Source of the DNA: Chitinophaga pinensis
GTDB taxonomy: Bacteria > Bacteroidota > Bacteroidia > Chitinophagales > Chitinophagaceae
Reading direction: 5' to 3'
Assembly: GCA_945878115.1 (NCBI GenBank)
Contig: CAMDVD010000026.1
Location: forward strand, 1-47,548
DNA: 47,548 bases
Numbering within the stretch: the stretch's first letter is position 1; every line of letters begins with the position of its first letter. Shown in pieces: positions 25,551 through 35,200 of this stretch. Below the pieces are notes generated by a model. The model was not told the origin of the DNA, did no database searches, and saw nothing but the letters and a program-made list of their open reading frames with translations. Position numbers and translations under genes: made by a program.

Positions 25551-25620
25551 AATTTCGAACCGAAAAAAATGTAATATTTTCTGCAATCCAAATTCTGTGA
25601 AGCGTTCCAGGTTCAAATGA

Positions 25621-25658
25621 AAAAGGACAAATCACTAATAAAAGCGATTTGTCCTTTT
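25621..25658. terminator. Strong hairpin between toxin gene and array unit B
   Basis: Perfect 13-bp arms AAAAGGACAAATC and GATTTGTCCTTTT with a 12-base loop. T-rich on both exits, so it can end the toxin-antitoxin transcript from the left and the tRNA-derived unit B from the right. It takes the place of the CCACA hairpin found after the other units. Confidence 0.75.
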
Positions 25659-25660
25659 GT

Positions 25661-25679
25661 GTCGGGAGGACAGGATTCG
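25661..25679 (-). repeat. tRNA-Pro 3' fragment, copy B
   Basis: Nineteen bases identical to the 3' end of tRNA-Pro (acceptor, T-arm), then diverging at the T-loop (TTCGC instead of TTCGAA). Confidence 0.9.
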
Positions 25680-25682
25680 CAT

Positions 25683-25732
25683 GCTGATGAAGCGGAGCTT
25701 ATCAGCATGCTGACAGGCTTTGCCTCGTCAGC
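25683..25732 (-). repeat. Hairpin pair of array unit B
   Basis: Two hairpins: GCTGAT-g-AAGC / GCTT-ATCAGC (25683-25706) and GCTGAC-AGGC / GCCT-c-GTCAGC (25709-25732), separated by AT. The second is close to the reverse complement of the first, so a single long hairpin is possible too. The GIY-YIG stop codon lies inside the second. Confidence 0.8.
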
Positions 25733-25979
25733 ACCTGCGGTACTTTTCAATAAAAAGTAATATTCTTTCCTTGCTCAAATTTTTAAGTTTTTTCTCTAAT
25801 GCCATTGATTCTTGTCGTGAATCCTTCTCAATAAAGAGTAACATAACCCATGGTGTATATGGTTTTGTGGCATTTTCATATCCACTATTGTGCCTATGCA
25901 AACGAGCTACAACATCAATTGTTTGACCAATATAATATTTGTCAAATTGTTTCGAATACAGGATATAAACGTAATACAT
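25728..25979 (-). CDS. Small GIY-YIG nuclease, copy 2 (intact)
   Basis: 83 residues, a stand-alone GIY-YIG domain of the short (UPF0213/URI-like) type. It shows MYYVYILYS and KYYIGQT (the two halves of the name motif), the catalytic Arg in DVVARLHRHN, and the Glu of the helix in SMALEKKLKNLSKE. It ends YRRC with the stop inside a hairpin, followed by a fragment of tRNA-Pro. It differs from copy 3 at only three residues. Single-domain GIY-YIG proteins cut DNA and in some cases move as homing nucleases. Here the repeated association with tRNA-Pro ends suggests it acts on its own locus; that is inference. Confidence 0.85.
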   Translation of the reverse strand: MYYVYILYSKQFDKYYIGQTIDVVARLHRHNSGYENATKPYTPWVMLLFIEKDSRQESMALEKKLKNLSKERILLFIEKYRRC

Positions 25980-26000
25980 GTGTCACAAATTAATCATAAT

Positions 26001-26027
26001 AAAAAAACCACACTATTTCTAATGTGG
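26001..26027 (-). terminator. CCACA-type terminator ahead of copy 2
   Basis: Minus strand CCACA, loop, TGTGG, then seven T. Duplicate of the tRNA-Pro terminator at 26809-26835. Confidence 0.8.
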
Positions 26028-26038
26028 CTTTTAATGTA

Positions 26039-26059
26039 GTCGGGAGGACAGGATTCGAA
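26039..26059 (-). repeat. tRNA-Pro 3' fragment, copy C
   Basis: Twenty-one bases identical to the end of tRNA-Pro through the T-loop TTCGAA, ending where the hairpin pair starts. It lies 378 bases from copy B and 378 from copy D. Confidence 0.92.
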
Positions 26060-26060
26060 T

Positions 26061-26110
26061 GCTGATGAAGCGGAGATTATCAGCATGCTGACAGGCTTTG
26101 CCTCGTCAGC
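26061..26110 (-). repeat. Hairpin pair of array unit C
   Basis: Same two hairpins as in unit B, with one change in the first (GGAGATT for GGAGCTT). Confidence 0.8.
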
Positions 26111-26357
26111 ACCTGCGGTACTTTTCAATAAAAAGTAATATTCTTTCCTTGCTCAAATTTTTAAGTTTTTTCTCTAATTCCATTGATTCTTGTCGTGAAT
26201 CCTTCTCGACAAAGAGTAACATAACCCATGGTGTATATGGTTTTGTGGCATTTTCATATCCACTATTGTGCCTATGCAAACGAGCTACAACATCATTGGT
26301 TTGACCAATATAATATTTGTCAAATTGTTTCGAATACAAGATATAAACGTAATACAT
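26106..26357 (-). CDS. Small GIY-YIG nuclease, copy 3 (intact)
   Basis: 83 residues, same motifs as copy 2 (YVYILYS, KYYIGQT, VVARLHRHN, SMELEKKLK). Differences are QTN for QTI, FVEK for FIEK and SMEL for SMAL. Near identity of the two whole 378-base units points to a recent tandem duplication. It lies between tRNA fragments C and D. Confidence 0.85.
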   Translation of the reverse strand: MYYVYILYSKQFDKYYIGQTNDVVARLHRHNSGYENATKPYTPWVMLLFVEKDSRQESMELEKKLKNLSKERILLFIEKYRRC

Positions 26358-26378
26358 GTGTCACAAATTAATCATAAT

Positions 26379-26405
26379 AAAAAAACCACACTATTTCTAA
26401 TGTGG
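26379..26405 (-). terminator. CCACA-type terminator ahead of copy 3
   Basis: Same CCACA/TGTGG hairpin and seven T on the minus strand as after the tRNA-Pro gene. Confidence 0.8.
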
Positions 26406-26416
26406 CTTTTAATGTA

Positions 26417-26437
26417 GTCGGGAGGACAGGATTCGAA
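26417..26437 (-). repeat. tRNA-Pro 3' fragment, copy D
   Basis: Twenty-one bases identical to the tRNA-Pro 3' end through TTCGAA. Confidence 0.92.
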
Positions 26438-26438
26438 T

Positions 26439-26540
26439 GCTGATTTAGCGGAGCTTATCAGCATGCTGACAGGCTTTGCCTCGTCAGTATGCTAATGAAG
26501 CGGAGCTTATCAGCATTCTGACAGGCTTTGCCTCGTCAGC
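26439..26540 (-). repeat. Double hairpin pair of array unit D
   Basis: The 50-base hairpin pair of the other units occurs twice in tandem here (26439-26488 and 26491-26540), with a few substitutions. This makes unit D 430 bases long instead of 378. Confidence 0.8.
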
Positions 26541-26787
26541 ACCTGCGGTACTTTTCAATAAAAAGTAATATTCTTTCCTTGCTCAAATTTTTAAGTTTTT
26601 TCTCTAATGCGATTGATTGTTGTCGTGAATCCTTTTCCATAAAAAGTAACATGACTCATGGTGTATACGTTTTTGCGGCATTTTCATATCCATTATTGTG
26701 CCTATGCAAACGAGCTTCAACATCAATTGTTTGACCAAAATAATATTTGTCAAATTGTTTCGAATACAGGATATAAACGTAATAGAT
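26536..26787 (-). pseudogene. GIY-YIG nuclease copy 4, broken
   Basis: Aligns base for base with copies 2 and 3, but the start codon is ATC (C to G at 26785 on the plus strand) and the Trp of YTPW is a TGA stop (26656-26658). It also has several other changes (KYYFGQT). It is the copy directly behind the tRNA-Pro gene and the most decayed of the three contiguous ones. Confidence 0.85.
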
Positions 26788-26808
26788 GTGTCACAAATTA
26801 ATCATAAT

Positions 26809-26835
26809 AAAAAAACCACACTATTTCTAATGTGG
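26809..26835 (-). terminator. Terminator of tRNA-Pro
   Basis: CCACATTAGAAATAGTGTGG on the minus strand followed by seven T, 12 bases after the tRNA 3' end. Confidence 0.85.
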
Positions 26836-26847
26836 CTTTTAATGTAG

Positions 26848-26921
26848 TCGGGAGGACAGGATTCGAACCTGCGACCCCTTGGTCCCAAACCAAATATTCT
26901 ACCGAGCTGAACTACCTCCCG
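26848..26921 (-). tRNA. tRNA-Pro (anticodon TGG)
   Basis: 74 bases on the minus strand. Acceptor arms CGGGAGG and CCTCCCG with discriminator A, D-arm GTTCAGCTCGGTAGAAT, anticodon loop TTTGGGA with TGG, T-arm GCAGG-TTCGAAT-CCTGT. No CCA is encoded. Its last 20 or so bases are repeated four more times downstream, each behind a small GIY-YIG gene. Confidence 0.95.
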
Positions 26922-27011
26922 AAAATTGAATGAATCACTCAATTTTTTTATGAGACTGCGAAAGTAAGGTATACTTTGCAAACTATCGCATGAAAATTAA
27001 AAACAAAAATG

Positions 27012-27100
27012 CGGAGAGACAGGGATTCGAACCCTGGGTAGGTTATGACACCTACGACGATTTAGCAAACCGCTCCCTTCGGCCACTCGGGCATCTCTCC
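27012..27100 (-). tRNA. tRNA-Ser (anticodon GCT)
   Basis: 89 bases with the long variable arm of class II tRNAs. Acceptor GGAGAGA / TCTCTCC, discriminator G, anticodon loop TTTGCTAAA, T-loop GGTTCGAATCC. It lies 90 bases upstream of tRNA-Pro on the same strand, so the two may be co-transcribed. Confidence 0.95.
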
Positions 27101-27128
27101 AGCAATATTTTTTGTTTAAAAGAACTTT

Positions 27129-27148
27129 AAAAAAGGTTGACCTTTTTT
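27129..27148 (-). terminator. Terminator after the FKBP gene
   Basis: AAAAAAGG, loop of 4, CCTTTTTT: an 8-bp stem whose 3' arm supplies the T-run. It lies 26 bases after the FKBP stop. Confidence 0.6.
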
Positions 27149-27174
27149 GGGAATGCGAAAATAGGGTTTATTTT

Positions 27175-27606
27175 TTAAAATCCTAATAATTCTACCTCAA
27201 AAATCAAGGTGCTGTTTGGACCTATGTGCGGACCCATTTGTCTATCGCCATAAGCAAGCTGTGATGGAATGAATAATCGCCACTTACTTCCTACTGGCAT
27301 TAATTGGACGGCTTCTGTCCAACCTTTAATTACTCTATCTAATGGAAAGCTTGCGGGTTGCCCTCTTTGCACTGAGCTATCAAATACTTTGCCATCAATG
27401 GTTGTGCCATGATAGTGACAAGTAACAGTACTTGTAGGACTAGGTTTTTCTCCATTACCTACTTGTAGAATTTCATATTGTAATTCACTAGCAAGGGTAA
27501 TCACTTCTGGTCTCTTTTTATTTTCTGCTAAAAAAAGAAGTCCTGCATTTAAATTGGCTTGCAACTTCTCATTTTTCGCTTGATTTAGTTTGTCGAATAA
27601 ATTCAT
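27175..27606 (-). CDS. FKBP-type peptidyl-prolyl isomerase
   Basis: 143 residues. A helical N-terminal part (residues 1-45; LAENKKRPEVITLASELQYEIL) precedes one FKBP domain: VTCHYHGTTIDGKVFDSSVQRGQP, FPLDRVIKGWTEAVQLMPVGSKW, IPSQLAYGDR, LIFEVELLG. The active-site Tyr, Phe, Asp, Trp and Tyr positions are kept. No signal peptide is visible, so it is probably cytoplasmic, unlike many periplasmic FklB relatives. Divergent from the NlpC/P60 gene, 144 bases apart. Confidence 0.92.
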   Translation of the reverse strand: MNLFDKLNQAKNEKLQANLNAGLLFLAENKKRPEVITLASELQYEILQVGNGEKPSPTSTVTCHYHGTTIDGKVFDSSVQRGQPASFPLDRVIKGWTEAVQLMPVGSKWRLFIPSQLAYGDRQMGPHIGPNSTLIFEVELLGF

Positions 27607-27750
27607 TTTCTTTTTTGTGCGAAGTTAATACCTGAGTTGTATACATTTTTATTAGAAAGAAATATTCTCCTCAGCGATGGTCAATCCAAATTCAAAATAG
27701 TCGTAGAAGAAATATGGTTAATAAAAAGCATGTTGTATGTTTATCTTCTT

Positions 27751-28263
27751 ATGCTGAGCAAAAATAAAATACCATTTTACTTTTTGATGGTATTCTCTTT
27801 ATTATGGACTGCATGCGGTACACATCGGAAGTTCAGTAGTCAAAAAAAAGGAACTGTTCATGAATCTCCCAAAAGTCCAACAAAATCAGCAGACCAAAAT
27901 TTAGTGCAAGAAATAAATAAATGGATAGGAGTACCTTATTCTTACGGAGGTAATGATAAAAAAGGCGTAGATTGTTCTGGATTTGTATGTGCTGTTTATA
28001 CTACGGTTTATGCCATGCAATTACCAAGAACAAGCAAGGCTATGTACAGCACTTATGCCTCGGTATCAGAAGAAAATTTACAAATAGGTGACCTTGTCTT
28101 TTTTAACTATGATGGAAAAGGAGTTTCTCATGTGGGTATTTATATAGGCAATCATAAATATGCACATGCCTCCACGTCAAAAGGCGTAATCATTGGCGAT
28201 TTGACGTGGGCTTATACAAAAAAACACTTCCTGCGAGGTGGAAGGGTAATTCAGAAAAGATAA
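27751..28263 (+). CDS. NlpC/P60 family lipoprotein
   Basis: 170 residues from the ATG at 27751. The frame is open 38 codons further upstream, but this Met begins a proper lipoprotein signal (IPFYFLMVFSLLWTAC, Cys22). After a Lys/Ser-rich linker comes the NlpC/P60 peptidase: GVPYSYGGNDKKGVDCSGFV with the catalytic Cys, SHVGIYIG with the His, and KYAHAS with the third polar residue. It would cut peptidoglycan stem peptides (D-Glu/meso-DAP bond) from the membrane. It ends two bases from the convergent phaB-like gene. Confidence 0.9.
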   Translation: MLSKNKIPFYFLMVFSLLWTACGTHRKFSSQKKGTVHESPKSPTKSADQNLVQEINKWIGVPYSYGGNDKKGVDCSGFVCAVYTTVYAMQLPRTSKAMYSTYASVSEENLQIGDLVFFNYDGKGVSHVGIYIGNHKYAHASTSKGVIIGDLTWAYTKKHFLRGGRVIQKR

Positions 28264-28264
28264 T

Positions 28265-29011
28265 TTAGTAAACGTGTTGACCTCCGTTAATACTGTAATT
28301 AGCACCTGTAATAAAACTAGTTGCGTCACTAGCAAGGAACGAAACTAAATGAGCAACCTCATGTGTACCACCCAAACGACCCATTGGTATTTGTGCTACA
28401 ATTTGTTCTCTTACTTTTTCTGGAACAGCCATGACCATATCTGTCGCAATATATCCTGGTGAAATAGTATTTACCGTAATACCAAGTTTGGCAACTTCCA
28501 TGGCTAAAGTTTTGGTAAACCCATGCATACCAGCCTTGGCAGCGGAATAATTGGTTTGTCCAAATTGTCCACGTTGTCCATTTACGGAAGAGATATTGAT
28601 GATGCGTCCAAACTTGCGTTCTATCATACCATCAATGACATTACGTGTGCAATTGAAAACGCTATTTAAATTGGTATCAATTACTGCATGCCAGTCGTCT
28701 TTACTCATTTTCGCTAAACGACCATCGCGCGTGATACCTGCATTATTGACCAATACATCTATACTGCCAAGTTTACTTTCAATGTCCTTCATCATATTTG
28801 CCATAGAATCAAAATCGCATACATCCCCTTCAAATATTTCTATATTAAAGCCTTCAGCAGCCATTGTTTTTTGCCATTCCACTGCCTTCTCTTTATTGCG
28901 ATAATTAGCAACTACATGAAATCCATCTGTAAATAATTGTTTGCACATTGCTGTGCCTAATCCGCCAGTAGCACCAGTTACAAGGGCAATTCGTTTGTTC
29001 TGTATATCCAT
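28265..29011 (-). CDS. phaB: Acetoacetyl-CoA reductase (PhaB-like short-chain dehydrogenase)
   Basis: 248 residues, classical SDR fold. Nucleotide-binding TGATGGLGTAM, NNAGITRD, catalytic Ser in NISSVNGQRGQFGQTNYSAAK with Tyr and Lys, then TVNTISPGYIATDMV and the C-terminal SFITGANYSINGGQHVY. The Q-FGQ-NYSAAKAGMHGFTK stretch is characteristic of PhaB, which reduces acetoacetyl-CoA to (R)-3-hydroxybutyryl-CoA with NADPH for polyhydroxybutyrate. A FabG role in fatty acid synthesis cannot be excluded. No phaA or phaC adjoins it. Confidence 0.85.
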   Translation of the reverse strand: MDIQNKRIALVTGATGGLGTAMCKQLFTDGFHVVANYRNKEKAVEWQKTMAAEGFNIEIFEGDVCDFDSMANMMKDIESKLGSIDVLVNNAGITRDGRLAKMSKDDWHAVIDTNLNSVFNCTRNVIDGMIERKFGRIINISSVNGQRGQFGQTNYSAAKAGMHGFTKTLAMEVAKLGITVNTISPGYIATDMVMAVPEKVREQIVAQIPMGRLGGTHEVAHLVSFLASDATSFITGANYSINGGQHVY

Positions 29012-29282
29012 GATATTATTTTTTACGATGAAGGTATAAATAAATTAATGAGAAAAAGAAAGGTGAACCAAGAATTAATTTTCATGTCATAAATTATTTT
29101 TGATAATGCGGAAACTGAAAATATGTATTCGTCGATTGCATGTAAGAATTACATTTGAAAAGATCAATTCAGACATAAGAAAATATATGATTAGAACCGG
29201 ACAGAATAACTTACAATAAATAATATATGTTAAAACTTCTATTTTTTTAATTTAATAAATATACATTTATTGATTAAAAAAA

Positions 29283-32200
29283 ATGAACATGAAAAAAATT
29301 TCCTTCAATAGTTGTTTAAACAAGTTGCAACTTTATCCATTGGGTAGAATTAAAAGTGTTTTTATTGTATGTTTATTATTGCTAAATCTAATCGCAAAAG
29401 CACAGGTTACCGTAACTGGTGGAACAGCTGCAATTGCTGGATCGCCATATACAACATTGACCGCTGCTATCAATGCAATTAATAGTGGTGGAGCACTCAC
29501 TGCTCCTGTTGTGGTGAATGTGCCAGCAGGTTATACAGAAACCTTAACTGGGCGAATTACACTTACCATGACTGGGACCATTTCAAACACAATTGTCATT
29601 CAAAAAAATGGATCTGGCGCAAATCCAATACTTACATCCTATGTCGGAACCGTTTCAACACCTTCTAATGCGGCAGACGGCATGTTTGCTTTAGCAGGTT
29701 GTGACTATGTAACTATTGATGGAATTGATTTACAAGAGAGTGCGGCGAATACAACAACCACTACGGTGATGGAATTTGGATATGGATTATTTAAAGCTTC
29801 TGCAACCGATGGGTGCCAAAATAATACCATCAAAAATTGTACAATTACATTAAATAGAATTCAAAATGGTTCTTGGACAGCCCCAGGCCATAATGGTTCA
29901 GTAGGTATTACCATGAATAATGGGTTGAATACGGCGGCTGGTGCATTGACGCCAACTGCAGCAAGTGGAGCAAACTCATTTAATAAATTCTATGCAAATA
30001 CAATTCAAAATTGTAATGCTGGAATCGTGCTCGCTGGTTTTGCTGCTGCATCTCCATTCAATTTTGTAGACGCAAGTAATGATATTGGTGGAAGTAGTTT
30101 AGCTACAGGAAATATTATTCAAAATTTTGGAGGAGGGGCTGCAACAAATCCAGCAACCGGTATTTTTGCCACTAGTCAGTATACCTTAAATTGTTCTTTT
30201 AATACGATTAATAACAATACAGGAACTGGTGTTAATCACGCAACTACATTAAGAGGAATTTTTTTAAATAGTTCATCTACTAGCGCGAATGGAAATTGCA
30301 ATAATAATACCGTTACTGTAAAAGGAGGAGGAACTACTTCCTTGGTTGTAGGTATAGATGTTGAGTTTGGTTCTACTGCATTAAGTAATACCATTAATGT
30401 AAATAATAACACGGTTCAAAATTGTACGTATGCAACAGCGACTACTGGTGTATTACAAGCTATTTTAACTTCAACAAGTGCTGCTACTGTTAATGTCAGT
30501 GGAAATACAATTACCAATAACAGCATGACTGGTACAGGTCAGTTTGATGGTATCACTATTCAAAGTACGCCAACAACTGTAGTTGCTAATTCAAATATCA
30601 TTACCAATAATACTAAATCTGGAACAGGAACAATGAATTGCTTGTTTACCACAAGCTCAGCTGGTAATGTAACCATGAGTTCGAATACCATTACCGGTAA
30701 TGTCATTAATGGTGGTGCTGCAACTTCTACATTAAATTGCTTGAAAAATGCTTTATCGATTTATAATGTAACCGGTAATACAATTGGTAGTAATGGTATC
30801 ACAAATATGATAGGAACAGGAACAGGAGAGGTAAATGGAATAGTTGAGATTTCATCAGCTATCAATGAAACTACAACCAATAATAATATAGGACCGCTCA
30901 CTATCGGCGGCACTAGTACATCCACAGCACATTTAATTCGAGGAATTGTTACATCCTCTGGCGCTACATCTTCAAAAACACAAACAGGGAATACTATTTC
31001 AGGTTTGGCGTATACAGGTACAGCAGGTTCAGCCACAGTGAGTGGTATTCAATCCACTGCAGGTAATATTATCACTTTATCCAAAAATAAAATTTATGAT
31101 TTAAGCTCCACTGGTATAGGCGCGATTTGTAATGGTATAAATATTTTAAGTGGTACTACGTACAATATTTCCAATAATATCATCGGTGATTTACGTACCC
31201 CAGCTGCTACTGGACTAAATGCAATCAATGGTATCAATGCGAGTGCTACATCTACTTATAATTTATTTTACAATACAATTTATCTAAATGCAAGTAGTAC
31301 TTCTGTCACTACTTTTGGAACATCTTGTGTTACATTTAATAGCACAGCAACGGCTTTTAATAATAGAAATAATATTTTTGTAAATGCTTCAAGCCCTGCA
31401 TTAGATGGAAGTAACACTGCAACAAATGGTATTGCTGCTTGTATTCGTAGATCAGCTGGTACGATCGCTACAGTACCTACTAATTATGGCGTTACAAGTA
31501 ATAACAATTCTTATTGGTGCAATCCAACTGCGGGTACAAATAATCATATGAGTTATGTGGAAGGAACTTCCACTATTGCCAATGCTTTCAATACAGTTTC
31601 TTCTTTGAAATCTTTTATGTTGAATAGAGATCAAAGTTCGGTACAAGAAAACCCAACCTTCATTAGCACAATTGGAACGAATGCACAATTCTTACATGTT
31701 AATTCAAGCATAGCTAGTCAATTAGAAAGCGGTGCTGTGAATATCAATACTTTTACAGCAGACATTGATGGGCATATCCGATTTGGGAATACTGGTTATC
31801 CTGGTGGTAGTGCAGGTTTCCCTACTGGAGGAAGTGCTCCAGATATTGGTGCCGATGAATTTGCAGGCATCTTTTTAGATTTAAGTTCGCCACTCATGTC
31901 TTATACCGTTTTGACGAATACTTGTTCCTTTGCGAATAGAACTATTTCAGTCACTATAACCGATAATACAGGAATACCACTTTCAGGTACACTTATTCCT
32001 AACATCTATTTTAGAAAAAATGGGGGTACATGGTTTTCTGCTTCAGGTACAAATACTAGTGGAACAAGTACGAATAGTGTTTGGAGTTTTACCATTAATT
32101 CAACCACATTAGGAGGTGTTAATTTAGCAGATAATATTGAATATTATTTTGTGGCACAAGATATTGCAGCTACAAATAATGTAGGTGCTAATCCAAGTTT

Positions 32201-35200
32201 AGGTTTTGTTGGAAGCAATGTGAATACAGTGACTACAGCTCCAACTTTTCCGAATAGTTATACCATCACAGCGATTCCAACCTTTGCAACTGTAACACCT
32301 ACTGGTGTTTCTTGTAACGGGAATATTAATGGACAATTGGTGGTGACTTCCTCAGCAAGTTCACCAGTTTTCAGTATCAATCCAGCAGTAACCCAACTGC
32401 CCGCAGGTACATTTACTGGAATGGCACCAACAATTTATACTGTAACTGTAACTGATGCAGGTGGATGTACCAATACTACTGCCGTGACTATTACACAACC
32501 TGCAGTATTAGCAGCCAATGCAAGTGCAGTCGCTATTTGTAATGGTGGTGTAGCTTCAGTTACGGCAAATCCAACGGGTGGAACTGCTGGTTATACCTAT
32601 CAATGGCAAAGTGGATATACAGTTGCGACGCCAATTGTTATTTCACCTTCCAAAGACAATACTATTTATCAAGGTAACCAATCCAATAGCAATGCATTGG
32701 GTACACAATTTTTAGCCGGACAATCCAATTCAAATTTTCATCGTGGCTTAATTGCTTTTAATATTGGTGCTAATATTCCTGCTGGTTCAATTATTACTAG
32801 TGCGAGCTTATCCTTACATTGCTCAGGAACAGCCGGTGCGGCTGGTGCACAAAATGTATCCTTATATAAATTATTACAAGATTGGGGTGAAGGCACCTCA
32901 GTAGCTGTTGGTACAACAGGAATAGGAAATCTTGTTCCAGCAACTACCAATGACGCAACTTGGTTGACTAGTTTTTTCCCATCAACCAATTGGACAACTG
33001 CTGGCGGAACATTTACACCTACTGCAAGTGCCACATCGTCTGTAAATGCAATTGGTGATTATTCATGGACTTCTGTTAGCTTAAAAAATGATGTTCAAAA
33101 CTGGTTGAATACGCCTTCTGCTAATTTTGGTTGGATAGTTCGAGGTGTTGAGACTGCTATTCATCAGGCTAAAAGATACAGTTCAAGAGAAGAACCAGTT
33201 GTGGCGAATAGACCAAAATTAACAGTGGGGTATTCTATTCCCACAACAATAGGAACTACCGCCACATTAAATAATTTTGGTGTTGGTACTTATACTGTGG
33301 TTGTTACAGATGCCAACGGATGTACAGTATCTTCAACGGTTACAGTAATTACTGCTACTCCTCCTACAACAAATACTTCTGCTACATCTATTTTATGTAA
33401 TGGAGGTGTATCCACTTTAAGTTCAACAACAACTGGCGGTCTCGCACCATACACTTATCAATGGGTGAAAGGAACAAATACAGTTGCTACTTCAGCTAAT
33501 GCAACAAATATGACCGCTGGCACTTATACCTTAACTGTTACAGATGCTAATGGTTGTACTGCTACCTCTTCTTTAACGGTGAATGCCCCAACATTAATTA
33601 ATGTAAGCACTTCAGCTACTGCTATCGCTTGTAATGGTGGTACAACCAATTTGAGTTCAACCGTAACGGGTGGTACTGGTTCTTATACTTACCAATGGAA
33701 AAAGGGGATTACTACAGTTTCTACTTCGGCTTCTGCTAATAACCAGACTGCTGGAACATATACACTTACAGTGACCGATGCAAATGGATGTACTGCCGTT
33801 TCCACATTAACAGTTAATGAGCCTACGCTTCTTTCTATTTCTACATCGGCAAGTTCTATTGCTTGTGCTGGTGGTACTACCACATTAGATGCCACAGTCA
33901 GCGGTGGTACTGGATCTTATACTTATCAATGGGCAAGTGGAAATATAACAAACTCGATATCCTTATCTCCTACAAAAGACAACACGATTTATCAATCCAA
34001 TACGTCCAATAGTAATGGTGCAGGCAATATCTTGATAGCTGGAAATAACGGGAATGGATTTATCAATAGAGCCTTATTATCTTTCAATACTTCGGCAATC
34101 CCGACAAATGCTATCATCCTTAATTCGAGTTTAAATATTAATTGTACAGGTGGCAGTGGAGCCGCAGGCGCACAAAATCAGTCCATTTATAAATTGTTAC
34201 AAGATTGGGGTGAAGGCACGTCCAATGCGGGTTCTGGAGCAGGAGCAGGTGCTGCGGCTACACCTGGTGATGCTACTTGGTTAAAGAGCTTTTTCCCGAC
34301 TACCAATTGGAGCGTGGCGGGTGATTCGTATAATGCTGTTGCAAGTGCTACAACTTCAGTTAATGCTGCTGGATTATATACTTGGACAAACACAAATTTG
34401 AATGCAGACGTTCAATCATGGGTAAACAATCCTAGCACTAATTATGGTTGGATACTCAGAGGCCCTGAATCTGGTCCTTTCCAAGCAAAAAAATATAGTT
34501 CACGTGAAGATGTTGATTCTTTAAATTGGCCACTATTGATGATTGATTATACAGTATCAAATATTGTTGGAACTACAGCCTCTGTTTCTAATATAACTGC
34601 TGGCACTTATACCCTTACTGTTACTGACGCCAATGGATGTAGTAATACTTCTGTAATTACTGTTTCGGAACCAGCTCCTTTAGTTGTAAACGCAAATGCA
34701 TTGCCTTCTAATGCAGTTTGTAATGGCGACTCTATCACCTTAACAGGATCTGGAGCAACCACTTATATTTGGACTAATGGCGTAATGGACGGAATAGCAT
34801 TTACACCTAGTGCTACTGCAACTTATACAGTAACTGGTACGGATGCAAATGGATGTAGCAATACAAGTTCTATTGAAATCACTGTCAATAATTGTAATGC
34901 AATTCTCAATCTTAAGTATTTTATTGAAGGTTATTATACAGCTACCAATACAATGACAACAAAATTATACAATAGTGGTGAAGAATTAAATCCATTGTCT
35001 ACCAATGTAGATACTGTAACTGTTGAATTGCACGATGCTAGTTCACCCTACGCATTGGCAGAATCTTATATCGGGTTAATACAAACGAATGGCACTATGC
35101 AATGTACTTTTTCTGGAAGCGTAATCGGCAATAGCTACTATATTGTAGTGAGACATAATAATACTATTGATACTTGGAGTGCGAATCCATTGTTGATGTC

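Noticed and set aside
25720-26734. Plus-strand open frames of 68 codons recurring three times
   Set aside because: They are antisense shadows of the GIY-YIG genes: the minus-strand frames have the YVYILYS, YYIGQT and catalytic Arg/Glu motifs.
24377-26921. Regularly spaced identical 21-base repeats suggesting a CRISPR array
   Set aside because: Spacing is 378-430 bases, the intervening blocks are themselves homologous and coding, and the repeat is the 3' end of the neighbouring tRNA-Pro. No cas genes are present.
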